Assembly: GCF_017426705.2 (NCBI RefSeq)
Contig: NZ_CP147251.1
Location: forward strand, 2,764,501-2,828,500
DNA from: Enterococcus sp. DIV2402
GTDB lineage: Bacteria; Bacillota; Bacilli; Lactobacillales; Enterococcaceae
DNA length: 64,000 bases
Reading direction: 5' to 3'
A model generated the notes under the pieces. That model was not told the origin of the DNA, did not search any database, and saw only the letters and a program-made list of their open reading frames with translations. This document shows positions 43,446-51,631 of the stretch, piece after piece; within the stretch, counting starts at the first letter, position 1, and each line of letters starts with the position of its first letter. The translations under genes and the position numbers were made by a program.

Positions 43446-44615
43446 TTAATTTCCTTTGACGTAACGCTCCATGCGTGCCATAGCTTCTTTTAAGTTTTCT
43501 AAGCTTGCAGCATAGCTGATACGGATATACCCTTCACCGGCATCACCAAATGCAATTCCTGGGATGACTGCTAACGCTTCTTTTTGCGCTAATTCTACAC
43601 AAAATTCCATTGAGTCTTGAAGACAATCTGCTGGAATTTTAGCAAAAATATAAAAGGCTCCTGAGGGTTTCGCAACGTCAAAACCAAAGCTTGTCATCTT
43701 ATCGTAAACGAAATCACGACGCGCTTGATATTCTTTTTTCATCACCTGTGCATCATTGATTCCTTCAATTAACGCACGTACGGCTGCTTTTTGTGAAACA
43801 GTCGCTGCTGCTGTTACTAAATATTGATGTACTTTGATGATTTCTTTCGTTAACTCTTTCGGTGCATAAATAAAACCAATTCGCCACCCTGTCATTGCAT
43901 GTGATTTTGATAATCCATTGATTAAAATCGTTTGTTCACGCAAATATTCGGCAATTGACACATGTGCCTCGTCATACGTTAACTCGCTGTAAATCTCATC
44001 ACTAATAACAAAAACTGGATATTTTTTCAACACTTCTGCTAAAGATTTTACTTCTTCACGAGAGTAAGTTACTCCAGTCGGATTACTTGGATAATTTAAG
44101 ATCACTGCTTTTACCGCTTCTCCATGTTCCTCTAAAGCCGCTTCTAGCGCTTCTGGAGACAATACAAAGCCATTGTCACTTGTATCAATGTAGACAGGCT
44201 CGGCACCTGCTAAAGTGATGATAGGCTCATATCCAGGATAAATTGGTGATGGTAGTAAAACTTTATCGCCAGCTTCTAAAATTCCTAATAAACTAGCAGA
44301 AATAGCTTCAGTTGCTCCAACAGTAACCAAAACTTCTGATTGCCAGTCGTAACTAACTTGGTATTTTTCTTCTAAAAATTTACTCGCTGCTTGACGAATA
44401 TCTGGTAAACCTGACATCCCAGTATAATGGCTAAAATTATCCTCAATCGCTTGTGACCCAGCTTGTTTTACGTGTTCTGGTGTATTAAAATCTGGCTCAC
44501 CTAGCGTTAATTTTAAAATGTTTGGAATATCTGAAACACGCTCATCAAATTGGCGAATTAAAGATACTGCAATTTTATCCACTTGTTTATTGAATCGTTT
44601 TGTTAAATCCGTCAT
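43446..44615 (-). CDS. PLP-dependent aminotransferase class I/II (PatA-like)
   Basis: A 389-residue fold-type I aminotransferase: substrate loop KLTLGEPDFNTPEHVK, NYPSNPTGVTYS, SDEIYSELTY, and the PLP lysine in LSKSHAMTGWRIGF (about K237), with an Arg in YIRISYA for the carboxylate. It resembles PatA, the N-acetyl-diaminopimelate/aromatic aminotransferase of Firmicutes. A lysine-pathway role is not supported by neighbours. Monocistronic. Confidence 0.9.
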   Translation of the reverse strand: MTDLTKRFNKQVDKIAVSLIRQFDERVSDIPNILKLTLGEPDFNTPEHVKQAGSQAIEDNFSHYTGMSGLPDIRQAASKFLEEKYQVSYDWQSEVLVTVGATEAISASLLGILEAGDKVLLPSPIYPGYEPIITLAGAEPVYIDTSDNGFVLSPEALEAALEEHGEAVKAVILNYPSNPTGVTYSREEVKSLAEVLKKYPVFVISDEIYSELTYDEAHVSIAEYLREQTILINGLSKSHAMTGWRIGFIYAPKELTKEIIKVHQYLVTAAATVSQKAAVRALIEGINDAQVMKKEYQARRDFVYDKMTSFGFDVAKPSGAFYIFAKIPADCLQDSMEFCVELAQKEALAVIPGIAFGDAGEGYIRISYAASLENLKEAMARMERYVKGN

Positions 44616-44711
44616 TATTCCTCACTCCTCATTGTTGATATCCTACCATAAATTCACAGATTTTTGTCATTTTTTTATTATTTTTATCGAAATTTTCTAA
44701 CAATTTAGAAG

Positions 44712-44752
44712 TGAAAATTCGTCCACGATTTTTAAGAAACATGAACGAATTA
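44712..44752 (-). terminator. terminator of the SMR operon
   Basis: AATTCGTTCATG and CGTGGACGAATT pair with one mismatch and a T tail follows on the minus strand. Confidence 0.6.
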
Positions 44753-44754
44753 TT

Positions 44755-45066
44755 TTAACTAAACAATTTTAGTCCGATAATCCCAACAACAATGAAAGAC
44801 ACAAAAAATAACTTCGATTTATTACGACTTTCACCTAAAAATAAAATACCATACCCTACAGTTAATACAGATCCAATGCCCGTCCATACTGCATAGGCCA
44901 CACCTAATGACACATAGGTTGTCGCTTGACCTAATAAATAAATCGAAATTAAAATAGCCACTATGGAAAATAACAGCCAACCTTTGTTGCCGTGATTCGC
45001 TTTTTCCAAACAGATAACAAAAACGAGCTCCATTAAGCCAGCAATTCCTAATAATAACCAACTCAT
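44755..45066 (-). CDS. SMR family exporter, second subunit of a pair
   Basis: A 103-residue protein with four membrane helices. The conserved Glu of the SMR substrate site is in LMELVFVICLEKANHG (about Glu13), and AYAVWTGIGSVLTVGYG is the third/fourth helix signature. Overlaps the first SMR gene by four bases (ATGA). Paired SMR genes form hetero-oligomers. The riboswitch-like leader upstream suggests guanidinium or a similar cation as substrate. Confidence 0.92.
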   Translation of the reverse strand: MSWLLLGIAGLMELVFVICLEKANHGNKGWLLFSIVAILISIYLLGQATTYVSLGVAYAVWTGIGSVLTVGYGILFLGESRNKSKLFFVSFIVVGIIGLKLFS

Positions 45067-45392
45067 TTGCTTGCCTCCTTATCCGTTAATTTCAAGCCAA
45101 CAATCCCGATTAACAAGACAATCAAACTAATGAACTTAAATATATTGGTTGGTTCATGAAAAACGACTAAATCTAAGATAGCCGTACCCGCTGTCCCAAT
45201 TCCTGTGAAAACAGCATAGGTAATCCCCACACCAAAACGATGCACGACAGACTCTAAGAAATATAAACTAATAAGCAATACGATGATTGTCACGATTCCC
45301 CAACCTGGATGGGTAAAACCATTACTCTTTCCTAGGGTAAATGCCCAAAATATTTCTAGCAATCCTGCGATTAATAACTTTGTAAATGCCAT
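45063..45392 (-). CDS. SMR family exporter, first subunit of a pair (Gdx/SugE-like)
   Basis: A 109-residue four-helix exporter. The motif LLEIFWAFTLGKSNGFTHPG resembles the Gdx/SugE branch, whose members export guanidinium, rather than the EmrE drug branch. ITYAVFTGIGTAGTAILD follows. First gene of the two-gene operon; the AAGGAGG site lies just after the leader terminator. Confidence 0.92.
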   Translation of the reverse strand: MAFTKLLIAGLLEIFWAFTLGKSNGFTHPGWGIVTIIVLLISLYFLESVVHRFGVGITYAVFTGIGTAGTAILDLVVFHEPTNIFKFISLIVLLIGIVGLKLTDKEASK

Positions 45393-45404
45393 ATTTTCCT
45401 CCTT

Positions 45405-45480
45405 AAACGCAAAAAAGGCAACAAACTAACTTACGAGGCCTAAAAGTTAGTTTCTTGCGTTCATCCGGCGATGTGTATTT
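45405..45480 (-). promoter_or_regulatory. terminator-type riboswitch leader of the SMR operon, probably guanidine class
   Basis: On the minus strand, a small hairpin CATC-GCCG-GATG is followed by AACGCAAG and a long terminator stem (GCAAGAAACTAACTT pairing with AAGTTAGTTTGTTGC, loop TTAGGCCTCGT) and CCTTTTTTT. Loop GCC and loop GGC could pair. It ends 13 bases before the SMR ribosome site. This is the form of a transcription-terminating riboswitch. SMR/Gdx context points to guanidine. The ykkC class I conserved motifs are not seen; I favour the mepA-type (class IV), from memory of its form only. Confidence 0.55.
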
Positions 45481-45493
45481 CATATTTCACTGA

Positions 45494-45522
45494 ATTATAC
45501 TCATTCTGTTTCTTAAAGTCAA
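45494..45522 (-). promoter_or_regulatory. promoter of the SMR operon
   Basis: -35 TTGACT (45517-45522), 17 bases, -10 TATAAT (45494-45499) on the minus strand. Confidence 0.75.
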
Positions 45523-45532
45523 CTAGCAAAAA

Positions 45533-45558
45533 AACCGAAGCAATGTTCACTTCGGTAG
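45533..45558 (-). terminator. terminator of the Phd-like gene
   Basis: ACCGAAG and CTTCGGT around a nine-base loop, followed on the minus strand by TTTTTTTG. Confidence 0.7.
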
Positions 45559-45563
45559 CTATG

Positions 45564-46103
45564 CTATATTGTTTTTAAGTAGATTTTTCTAATAATTAAT
45601 TTATCGAATAAATGCGAATTATTGTCATGTTCAGCAATAATTTCCGCCGTAATCGTTTTATTTTCTGATTTTTTTCTTAATTGATAGACAAGTTTACCCG
45701 TCTCATTTAGTTCATGAATCATATCTATCACGCCACCAAAACCCGTCTTTTTCGTAATAAAACCTAAAGCAACCATTCGTTCATCCACATTTTTAGCAGA
45801 CATTGTTGATCCAGTAATCAATGCCTTGCGTAACGTATTAGAAAAATCTTCCATGCCCTTCACCGAGACTTGTTCTGATTCTACTTCCTGTATCGGTTGC
45901 TGATTTGGACGTGCTCTTAATTCATGTAGTTCTTGCAGTAATGTTTCGTACTGTTCTTGCGTAAGCATCACACCTGCGATTTTTTCACGATTAAATACAT
46001 ACACAGCGGTACCTGCTTCGCGCGCTTGGCTAAATACGTCCATGGGAGACTTCTTCACTTCGGTTATTGAAGTTGTGGGAACTTCGAGCTTTTTCAGTTC
46101 CAT
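45564..46103 (-). CDS. Phd/YefM antitoxin-like protein with an extra C-terminal domain
   Basis: A 179-residue protein. Residues about 10-65 fit the Phd/YefM fold: STxTEVKKSP-like TSITEVKKSPMDVFSQAREA, then AVYVFNREKIAGVMLTQEQYETLLQEL. A proline/glutamate-rich linker and about 100 further residues follow, which I do not recognise. No toxin gene is adjacent, and upstream is copYZ on the same strand, ended by its own terminator. It may be a solitary transcription factor derived from an antitoxin. Strong AGGAGGGG site. Confidence 0.7.
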   Translation of the reverse strand: MELKKLEVPTTSITEVKKSPMDVFSQAREAGTAVYVFNREKIAGVMLTQEQYETLLQELHELRARPNQQPIQEVESEQVSVKGMEDFSNTLRKALITGSTMSAKNVDERMVALGFITKKTGFGGVIDMIHELNETGKLVYQLRKKSENKTITAEIIAEHDNNSHLFDKLIIRKIYLKTI

Positions 46104-46238
46104 TTTTTCCCCTCCTTGTCTTAACTTTCACATTATATCATAACTTTTCCTGTAGATTTCATCCGAATCGAAAAAACATGGTGAAAACCACAAACTATTT
46201 CTTACTTATATTAACAAACATACGTTCGCCTGTCTAGT

Positions 46239-46277
46239 TAAAAAAAGGCAGAGACGTAAAATCTCTGCCTTTTTTCC
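46239..46277. terminator. terminator of copYZ
   Basis: AAAAAAGGCAGAGA and TCTCTGCCTTTTTT arms around a short loop, immediately after copZ. Confidence 0.8.
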
Positions 46278-46487
46278 TTAATCTATCGTCGTTTCATAAC
46301 CAATTGCACTGACTTTTTCGGCAATCTCATTCGCACTAACTTGCGCTTCGTCAAATTTAACCACACCTTGGCCTTTTTTCAAATGAATTTTTGTTTTTTG
46401 AATACCCGGTAATTCATTGATTGCTGTTTCAACACGATTTGCACAATGGTCACAACTCATCCCTTTAATCGCAAATTTTTGTTTCAT
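46278..46487 (-). CDS. copZ: copper chaperone CopZ
   Basis: A 69-residue HMA domain with the Cu(I) site [11 protein letters not shown] and the GYETTID end. It carries Cu(I) in the cytosol and in enterococci delivers it to CopY or a Cu-ATPase. I chose ATG 46485-46487, which has AGGAGG and overlaps the copY stop by ATGA. A longer frame has seven extra codons and no better site. Confidence 0.93.
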   Translation of the reverse strand: MKQKFAIKGMSCDHCANRVETAINELPGIQKTKIHLKKGQGVVKFDEAQVSANEIAEKVSAIGYETTID

Positions 46488-46930
46488 TGATTTTCCTCCT
46501 TTTGGCACTCACACTGTCCTGGAATACAATTACAAGCAATCTCTTTTACAGGTTGTTTGGTTGTTAGTACCTCTTGAATTGCTTGGATGTCTGCTGAAGT
46601 TAATTCGACTTCAGTAATTAAATCGGCAATGGTTTGACCAACTTTACGTGCACAAATATGTGAAAATAGATTTTCCGTTGCGCTACGAACAGTCTCTGAT
46701 TCACTCACTTTTGCCGAATAAAGAAACTTTTTGCCTTCTCGTTCAGTATGTAAAACATCTTTTTTTACTAATCGTCCTAATAAAGTTTTAATTGTGGCAA
46801 TTTTCCACCCTTTTGATTCACTGAGAAGTTCGTTAATGGTCGTTGCATCGATTTGTTCATTATTCCAAATGACACGCATCACTTCCCATTCAGAATCACT
46901 AATTTTTACTGGTTCATTGATTATGGTCAT
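46484..46930 (-). CDS. copY: copper-responsive repressor CopY/TcrY
   Basis: A 148-residue repressor: BlaI-type winged helix ([31 protein letters not shown]) and the C-terminal [10 protein letters not shown] (CxCx4CxC), which binds Zn(II) and releases DNA when Cu(I) takes its place. The start ATG 46928-46930 lies six bases after GGAGGG; an upstream ATG sits directly on that site. A cop box lies in the promoter. The partner ATPase genes copA/copB are absent from this locus. Confidence 0.93.
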   Translation of the reverse strand: MTIINEPVKISDSEWEVMRVIWNNEQIDATTINELLSESKGWKIATIKTLLGRLVKKDVLHTEREGKKFLYSAKVSESETVRSATENLFSHICARKVGQTIADLITEVELTSADIQAIQEVLTTKQPVKEIACNCIPGQCECQKEENQ

Positions 46931-46955
46931 CAACATCCCTCCTTCTTATATAATT

Positions 46956-46965
46956 TACAACTGTA
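46956..46965. promoter_or_regulatory. cop box operator in the copYZ promoter
   Basis: TACAACTGTA (consensus TACANNTGTA) lies in the spacer between a -35 TTGACA on the minus strand (about 46975-46980) and a -10-like TAAATT. It is therefore placed for CopY repression. Confidence 0.75.
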
Positions 46966-46998
46966 ATCTTTTTTTGTCAAAAATAAACGCTCACTTTT

Positions 46999-47036
46999 TT
47001 AAAAAAAGATTCCAGAAGAATTACTTCTGGAATCCG
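46999..47036 (-). terminator. terminator of the SsuABC-like operon
   Basis: GATTCCAGAAG and CTTCTGGAATC pair and are followed by TTTTTTT on the minus strand. Confidence 0.8.
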
Positions 47037-47038
47037 AT

Positions 47039-47788
47039 TCATTTTCGTTGCCATTTAAAGAAATACCATGAAAGAAAATCCATCAACAGGAACAAAAAGA
47101 AGCCGAAACTACTCAAAATTAAAATACCCCCATACATCGCCGGATAGTCCATCCGCGTCCAAGCATCCATAATGAAATAGCCCATTCCAAATTCAGTGCC
47201 GTAATTTTCAGTGAAAAACAAAATAGAAATCGCTGTTCCTAATGAAATACGCGTTGAGCTAAACATCGCGGGTAAGGTAGCTGGAAAAGTAATCGCAGAA
47301 AACTGTTGCCAACGAGTCGCTTTTAAACCACGATATACATCATAATAATGATGAGGAATTTCTCTCACGGCATCTCGAACCGAAATGGTGACTTGAGGCA
47401 AAACAATTAAGACAATCATGGTAATTTTTGACCCATCACCTAATCCACCCAGTAGCATGACAATCGGTAATAAGGCCATTTTAGGAATTGGATAAGTTAA
47501 ATAAATTAAGGGATCAAAAAACTGATTCCATTTTGGAAAACTCCCCATCACTAAGCCTAACCCAAAACCACCCAAAATAGAGAGAAAGATACCGACAATC
47601 ACTCGATAGAAACTAGCCTGTAAATGTTGAAACATCCCTTCTGCAAACAAATTAGGAATGCGCGCTAAAACAACTGTTGGTGTCGGTAATAAGGGTTTTT
47701 GTAAGGTAAAACTGCCCAGCCACCAAATACCTCCTATCAAAATAATCGCTGCGACTGCACCCAAGAATTGACGAAGACTTTTTTTCAT
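47039..47788 (-). CDS. ABC transporter permease, SsuC/ThiX-like
   Basis: A 249-residue membrane protein with six helices and the permease EAA-like loop (DVYRGLKATRWQQFSAITFPATLPAMFS). Best fits the nitrate/sulfonate/bicarbonate and thiamine-precursor permeases. It overlaps the ATPase by four bases. Substrate unknown. Confidence 0.9.
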   Translation of the reverse strand: MKKSLRQFLGAVAAIILIGGIWWLGSFTLQKPLLPTPTVVLARIPNLFAEGMFQHLQASFYRVIVGIFLSILGGFGLGLVMGSFPKWNQFFDPLIYLTYPIPKMALLPIVMLLGGLGDGSKITMIVLIVLPQVTISVRDAVREIPHHYYDVYRGLKATRWQQFSAITFPATLPAMFSSTRISLGTAISILFFTENYGTEFGMGYFIMDAWTRMDYPAMYGGILILSSFGFFLFLLMDFLSWYFFKWQRK

Positions 47789-48540
47789 CCTTCAATCTCC
47801 TTTCGCAACACTTGTGTCGTTTGAAACAGAAGCTCAGATTGGCGTTCGCCAGCCAAGTGTTCTTTTTCTTGGAAAGGAGAAGTCATTTTATGTTTAATAC
47901 GCCCAGGATTGGGTGCTAAAACAATCACTTCATGCGCCAATAATAATGCCTCTTCAATATCATGCGTAACAAACACGGTTAAACGCGGTGCTTGATGCCA
48001 ACTATCTAAAAATAATTGTTGCGCGGTTTCCCTTGTAAAAGCATCCAATGCAGAAAAAGGTTCATCCATTAACAATAACTCACTATGACTTGCAAGGCCA
48101 CGCGTAATCGCTACACGTTGTTTTTGTCCACCACTTAGTTGATTTGGATATTTATCCGCCACATCAGTTAGTTGCATTTGTTCAAATAATTGTCGTACAG
48201 CTAATTGATCGTCTTGTGTAAGTCGTTGCTTTTGACTAATTTTTCTTCCTGCCAAAACAGTTTGACGCGCAGTTTGCCACGGTAACAATCCATATTCTTG
48301 CGGAACTAAAGAAATCACAACATCTTTAGGGCTTTTTTCGGCATAAGTGAGTGTTCCCTTAGTGGGTTCTTTTAACCCTCCCAGCAATTGTAGCAAGGTC
48401 GTTTTGCCCGCTCCAGAAGCCCCAATTAATGCATAAATTTTTTGATCTGCCAGCGTTAAAGAGATATCTTGTAAAATCGTTTTGTCTTCAAGCTCGAAAG
48501 AAACATTTTTTATTTGAAAGCTTTTATTTAAAGTAGACAT
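47785..48540 (-). CDS. ABC transporter ATP-binding protein, SsuB/ThiZ-like
   Basis: A 251-residue ATPase: Walker A GASGAGKTT, signature LSGGQKQRVAITRGL, Walker B LLLMDEPFSALDAFTRE and H-loop VTHDIEEAL. Classic importer ATPase. ATG 48540 (or GTG 48543) starts within the end of the binding-protein gene (overlap 17-20 bases). Confidence 0.92.
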   Translation of the reverse strand: MSTLNKSFQIKNVSFELEDKTILQDISLTLADQKIYALIGASGAGKTTLLQLLGGLKEPTKGTLTYAEKSPKDVVISLVPQEYGLLPWQTARQTVLAGRKISQKQRLTQDDQLAVRQLFEQMQLTDVADKYPNQLSGGQKQRVAITRGLASHSELLLMDEPFSALDAFTRETAQQLFLDSWHQAPRLTVFVTHDIEEALLLAHEVIVLAPNPGRIKHKMTSPFQEKEHLAGERQSELLFQTTQVLRKEIEG

Positions 48541-49471
48541 CACTCAATACATCCTTTGGCTCAATCATTTCTTTCAAAATGCCTTTTTCCTTCGCCCACT
48601 CAAACGCTTTAGTAATATCTTCTGCCGTTGCTTGACTTGCATGTGGATATTCAGGAACTTGAATGTCCTCCTTTAACTCTTCTGGGAAACCAATTTCATC
48701 AATAAATAATTGAATGTATTCTGATTTATCATGTTCTTTCATCCAATCTACTGCTTCATTGTAAGCATCGTACATCCCTTGTAATGCGTCTGACTTTTCA
48801 TCAATTGCCTCTGTTGTAAAACATAAGACAAATGGATTAATCCCTATGCTACGCGTTGAACCTAAATTAGTCATACCTTTCGTTGTTGTCATTGTCACAA
48901 AAGGTTCAGGTAAAATTGCTGCTGCCGCTTGATCGTTTTGCAATAATTCTACACGACTAGGAACTTGCGGAACATCCACAATTTTGACATCTGAACCTGT
49001 CATCCCAGATTGAGCTAAAATTTGATCGACAGCATATTCGGGCCCTTGGTTTTTTAACACGATAACTTCTTTTCCTTTTAACTCTTCCACACTTTTAGTT
49101 TCTGCTGTGGCGATTAAGTCAAACTGACCAAATGTTGAACTAGTAATTTTGACATCCATACCTCCTTGTAAATAAGCAGCTACGCCTACTAAGTCGGCAT
49201 TGATTCCATCAACAGTTCCTGCTTGAAAAGCGGCATCACGGTCTTTACCTGATTTAAAGGTTTCTAATTCAATAGTGACTCCATGCTTTTTATCAAAACC
49301 TTGCTCATGCGCTACAATAAATGGCATATTATCTGTCGAAGGCATTACGCCAACTGTAACCGTTGGTGTTGCATCCTCAGACTCAGAAGCGCCTGTTTTG
49401 TTCTCACTAGCATTTCCACACCCCACTAAAAATAACGTCATTAAGCCAAAACTTACAAGTAATTTTTTCAT
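48524..49471 (-). CDS. ABC transporter substrate-binding lipoprotein, SsuA/ThiY (NMT1)-like
   Basis: A 315-residue lipoprotein (lipobox FLVGC). TVTVGVMPSTDNMPFIVAHEQGF is the usual start of the NMT1/THI5 binding-protein domain; QAGTVDGINADLVGVAAYL and ILPEPFVTM are conserved. Import of alkane sulfonates, HMP-type thiamine precursor, or another small anion fits the family. No TPP riboswitch or sulfonate gene is nearby, so the ligand is open. The start ATG 49471 is 10 bases after AAAGGA. Confidence 0.88.
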   Translation of the reverse strand: MKKLLVSFGLMTLFLVGCGNASENKTGASESEDATPTVTVGVMPSTDNMPFIVAHEQGFDKKHGVTIELETFKSGKDRDAAFQAGTVDGINADLVGVAAYLQGGMDVKITSSTFGQFDLIATAETKSVEELKGKEVIVLKNQGPEYAVDQILAQSGMTGSDVKIVDVPQVPSRVELLQNDQAAAAILPEPFVTMTTTKGMTNLGSTRSIGINPFVLCFTTEAIDEKSDALQGMYDAYNEAVDWMKEHDKSEYIQLFIDEIGFPEELKEDIQVPEYPHASQATAEDITKAFEWAKEKGILKEMIEPKDVLSDVYFK

Positions 49472-49530
49472 TATTAACAATTCCTTTCATCTATTCTCAA
49501 CTATTTATTTTACCACTATTTTCTGTAAAA

Positions 49531-49566
49531 AAAGAAAAAACATTTACCACGAAGGATAAATGTTTT
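49531..49566 (-). terminator. terminator of the map-yihY-tagO unit
   Basis: AAACATTTA and TAAATGTTT arms with TTTTTTCTTTTTT after them on the minus strand, overlapping the tagO stop. Confidence 0.75.
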
Positions 49567-50683
49567 ACTTCTGTTTATTTTTTTTCATTACTTCTTGTCG
49601 ATAGCTACGATTTCCTAAAAATTTCAAGGTTTTCATTAGTGGTTGTCGATTTTCACCCACTAAACCAATCAATTCAATAAATAATTCTAAACCAAATGTT
49701 GTACTGATAATCAATAAAACAATCGCCCAATTACTGGCATAGTTCATCAATAAAGCGATAAATGAGAAGACCATCGCCATCGCATAAATCGTTAAAACAG
49801 CCCCACGATGCGTAAATCCTAATGACAATAAACGATGATGCAAATGCATTTTATCTGCAGAAGAAATGGGTTGTTTATTAAAACGACGACGAATCATTGC
49901 ATAAATCGTATCTGTAATCGGTACGCCTAAAATAAACATTGGCGTTAAAACTGAGATAAATGTGGCATTTTTCAATCCTTGAAGTGAAAAGACTGAAATC
50001 ATAAAACCTAAAAATAAAGCCCCAGTGTCCCCTAGAAAAATAGTTGCGGGATAGAAATTATACGGGAAAAATCCAACAATTGCCGCAACCAGTGTAAAAA
50101 TTAAAATGGCTAATATAACCCCATTGCTTGGTAAAAAGAAATAACTAACTAAGCCCATAGTTACTAAAGCAATAATCGAGACACCCGCAGCTAAGCCGTC
50201 TAAGCCATCAATTAAATTCACTGCATTGGTAATTGCTAAAATCCATAATAAAGTAACAGGTAAGCTTAACCACCCTAGATTAAAGTAACCAATAAATGGG
50301 ATGGAAACCGTGCTAATCCGAATGCCTGCAATAAAATAAATTTCTAACGCGGCTAAGGTGAGGCCAATCGTTTTTTGCATAGGTGTTAATTCAAACACGT
50401 CATCCATCAAGCCAGTTATAACTACAATCGTGGCACCTAAAAGCATGGGCCAAATTCGATGAACATCTAATGTATCACTAAACTCCCACAATACGGCGAT
50501 AGAAAAAGCAAGAAAAATACTTAATCCTCCCGCAGTAGGCATCGTTTTTTTATTAATACGCCGTTCTCCTGGCTTATCCACTGCACCAATTTTAAATGCA
50601 AGGAGCTTGATTAAAGGTGTCAAAATGGCTGCAAGAATCGTTGTCAGAAATAGTCTTACAATAAATTGAAATGTAAATCCCAT
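49565..50683 (-). CDS. tagO: undecaprenyl-phosphate GlcNAc-1-phosphate transferase (TagO/WecA)
   Basis: A 372-residue polytopic membrane enzyme of the MraY/WecA family. Seen: DKPGERRINKKTMPTAGGLSIF, the DDVFELTP catalytic loop, NAVNLIDGLDGLAAGVS, FLGDTGALFLGF, and a HLHHRLL-type C-terminal cytosolic loop (KMHLHHRLLSLG). It starts wall polysaccharide or teichoic acid synthesis by transferring GlcNAc-1-P to C55-P. Overlaps yihY-like by one base. Confidence 0.93.
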   Translation of the reverse strand: MGFTFQFIVRLFLTTILAAILTPLIKLLAFKIGAVDKPGERRINKKTMPTAGGLSIFLAFSIAVLWEFSDTLDVHRIWPMLLGATIVVITGLMDDVFELTPMQKTIGLTLAALEIYFIAGIRISTVSIPFIGYFNLGWLSLPVTLLWILAITNAVNLIDGLDGLAAGVSIIALVTMGLVSYFFLPSNGVILAILIFTLVAAIVGFFPYNFYPATIFLGDTGALFLGFMISVFSLQGLKNATFISVLTPMFILGVPITDTIYAMIRRRFNKQPISSADKMHLHHRLLSLGFTHRGAVLTIYAMAMVFSFIALLMNYASNWAIVLLIISTTFGLELFIELIGLVGENRQPLMKTLKFLGNRSYRQEVMKKNKQK

Positions 50684-51618
50684 TAGCTTTTCTCACTTTC
50701 ATCACTCTTTTTGGACCAATGTTTTTTGAAGCCTTTTTTCACTTTGTCGACCGGTCCAGTTCGCTCAACAACTTCACCACCAACAAATTCTTCAACTACC
50801 GCATTGAGGACACCACCTAATACGATAACCGTAGCAGCAAAATTCAACCAGAGCATAAGGACAACAAAACTTCCAATAATTTGATAACCGCTGACTCTTG
50901 CAGCAAAATATTGCGCATACAAACCAAAAACTTGTGACAATAACATCCAACCAATTGTGGCGAAAACAGCACCTGGAAGAACGGAACGTAACCGCACCTT
51001 TACATTTGGTGTAATCCAATAAATCACACTCATTAATGTCATCATCGTCACAATTGTCAATGGCCATTTTACTGTTTGGAAAGTACGAATAATCTCATCT
51101 GAAAATAGTAAAATCGGTTGCAACTGATCTAAAATTAGTTTACCTGACCCAACAATCAGAGTCACTCCGACAATCGCAATTAACAATAAGACGACTACCA
51201 CAACGGATACAATACGAACAATAATAAAATTGCCTCTTTCGTCTACACCATACGCTTTATTCAAGGCTTTTTGCAAAGCATTGATACTTTGACTTGCTGA
51301 CCATAATGTGGCAATCGCTGAAATAGACAACATGCTACCTGAACCTTGTGTTAAAAGGTCTTTAATTGCTGGACCTAAGAAATCGTAGACGGGTTCTGGA
51401 ATGATTTCTTGAATATAAGGTAGAACTGTATTGGGGTCAATCTGCAAAAATGGCAACAAATTTCCCACAGCAATCAGCAATGGAAACAATGAAAGCAATA
51501 AATAATACGCAACCACAATTGAGCTTGTACTTAATTCTGAATCAGTCACCCGTGCTTGCACGGTTTGGACAAAGCGTGTCACTTCTTTATTCGTTCGGAA
51601 TTTTTTTAGTGCATTCAT
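50683..51618 (-). CDS. YihY/BrkB family inner membrane protein
   Basis: A 311-residue protein with six membrane helices and a Lys-rich tail. Signatures: SSIVVAYYLLLSLFPLLIAV, TLWSASQSINALQKALNKAYG, and YQIIGSFVVLMLWLNFAATVIVLGG. Formerly called ribonuclease BN; its actual role is unknown. I start at ATG 51618 (AAAGGAG), not the longer frame to 51651. It lies 13 bases after map. Confidence 0.9.
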   Translation of the reverse strand: MNALKKFRTNKEVTRFVQTVQARVTDSELSTSSIVVAYYLLLSLFPLLIAVGNLLPFLQIDPNTVLPYIQEIIPEPVYDFLGPAIKDLLTQGSGSMLSISAIATLWSASQSINALQKALNKAYGVDERGNFIIVRIVSVVVVVLLLIAIVGVTLIVGSGKLILDQLQPILLFSDEIIRTFQTVKWPLTIVTMMTLMSVIYWITPNVKVRLRSVLPGAVFATIGWMLLSQVFGLYAQYFAARVSGYQIIGSFVVLMLWLNFAATVIVLGGVLNAVVEEFVGGEVVERTGPVDKVKKGFKKHWSKKSDESEKS

Positions 51619-51631
51619 CGCCTTCTCCTTT

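Noticed and set aside
45405..45480. ykkC class I guanidine riboswitch
   Set aside because: The conserved class I sequence blocks are not visible; structure fits a terminator-type element of another class.
46484..46930. BlaI/MecI beta-lactam repressor
   Set aside because: The fold is shared, but the CxCx4CxC tail, the cop box and the copZ neighbour identify it as CopY.
48524..49471. A confident thiamine-precursor (ThiY) assignment
   Set aside because: No TPP riboswitch or thiamine gene is nearby and the ligand-site residues cannot be judged by eye; sulfonate or other ligands fit equally.
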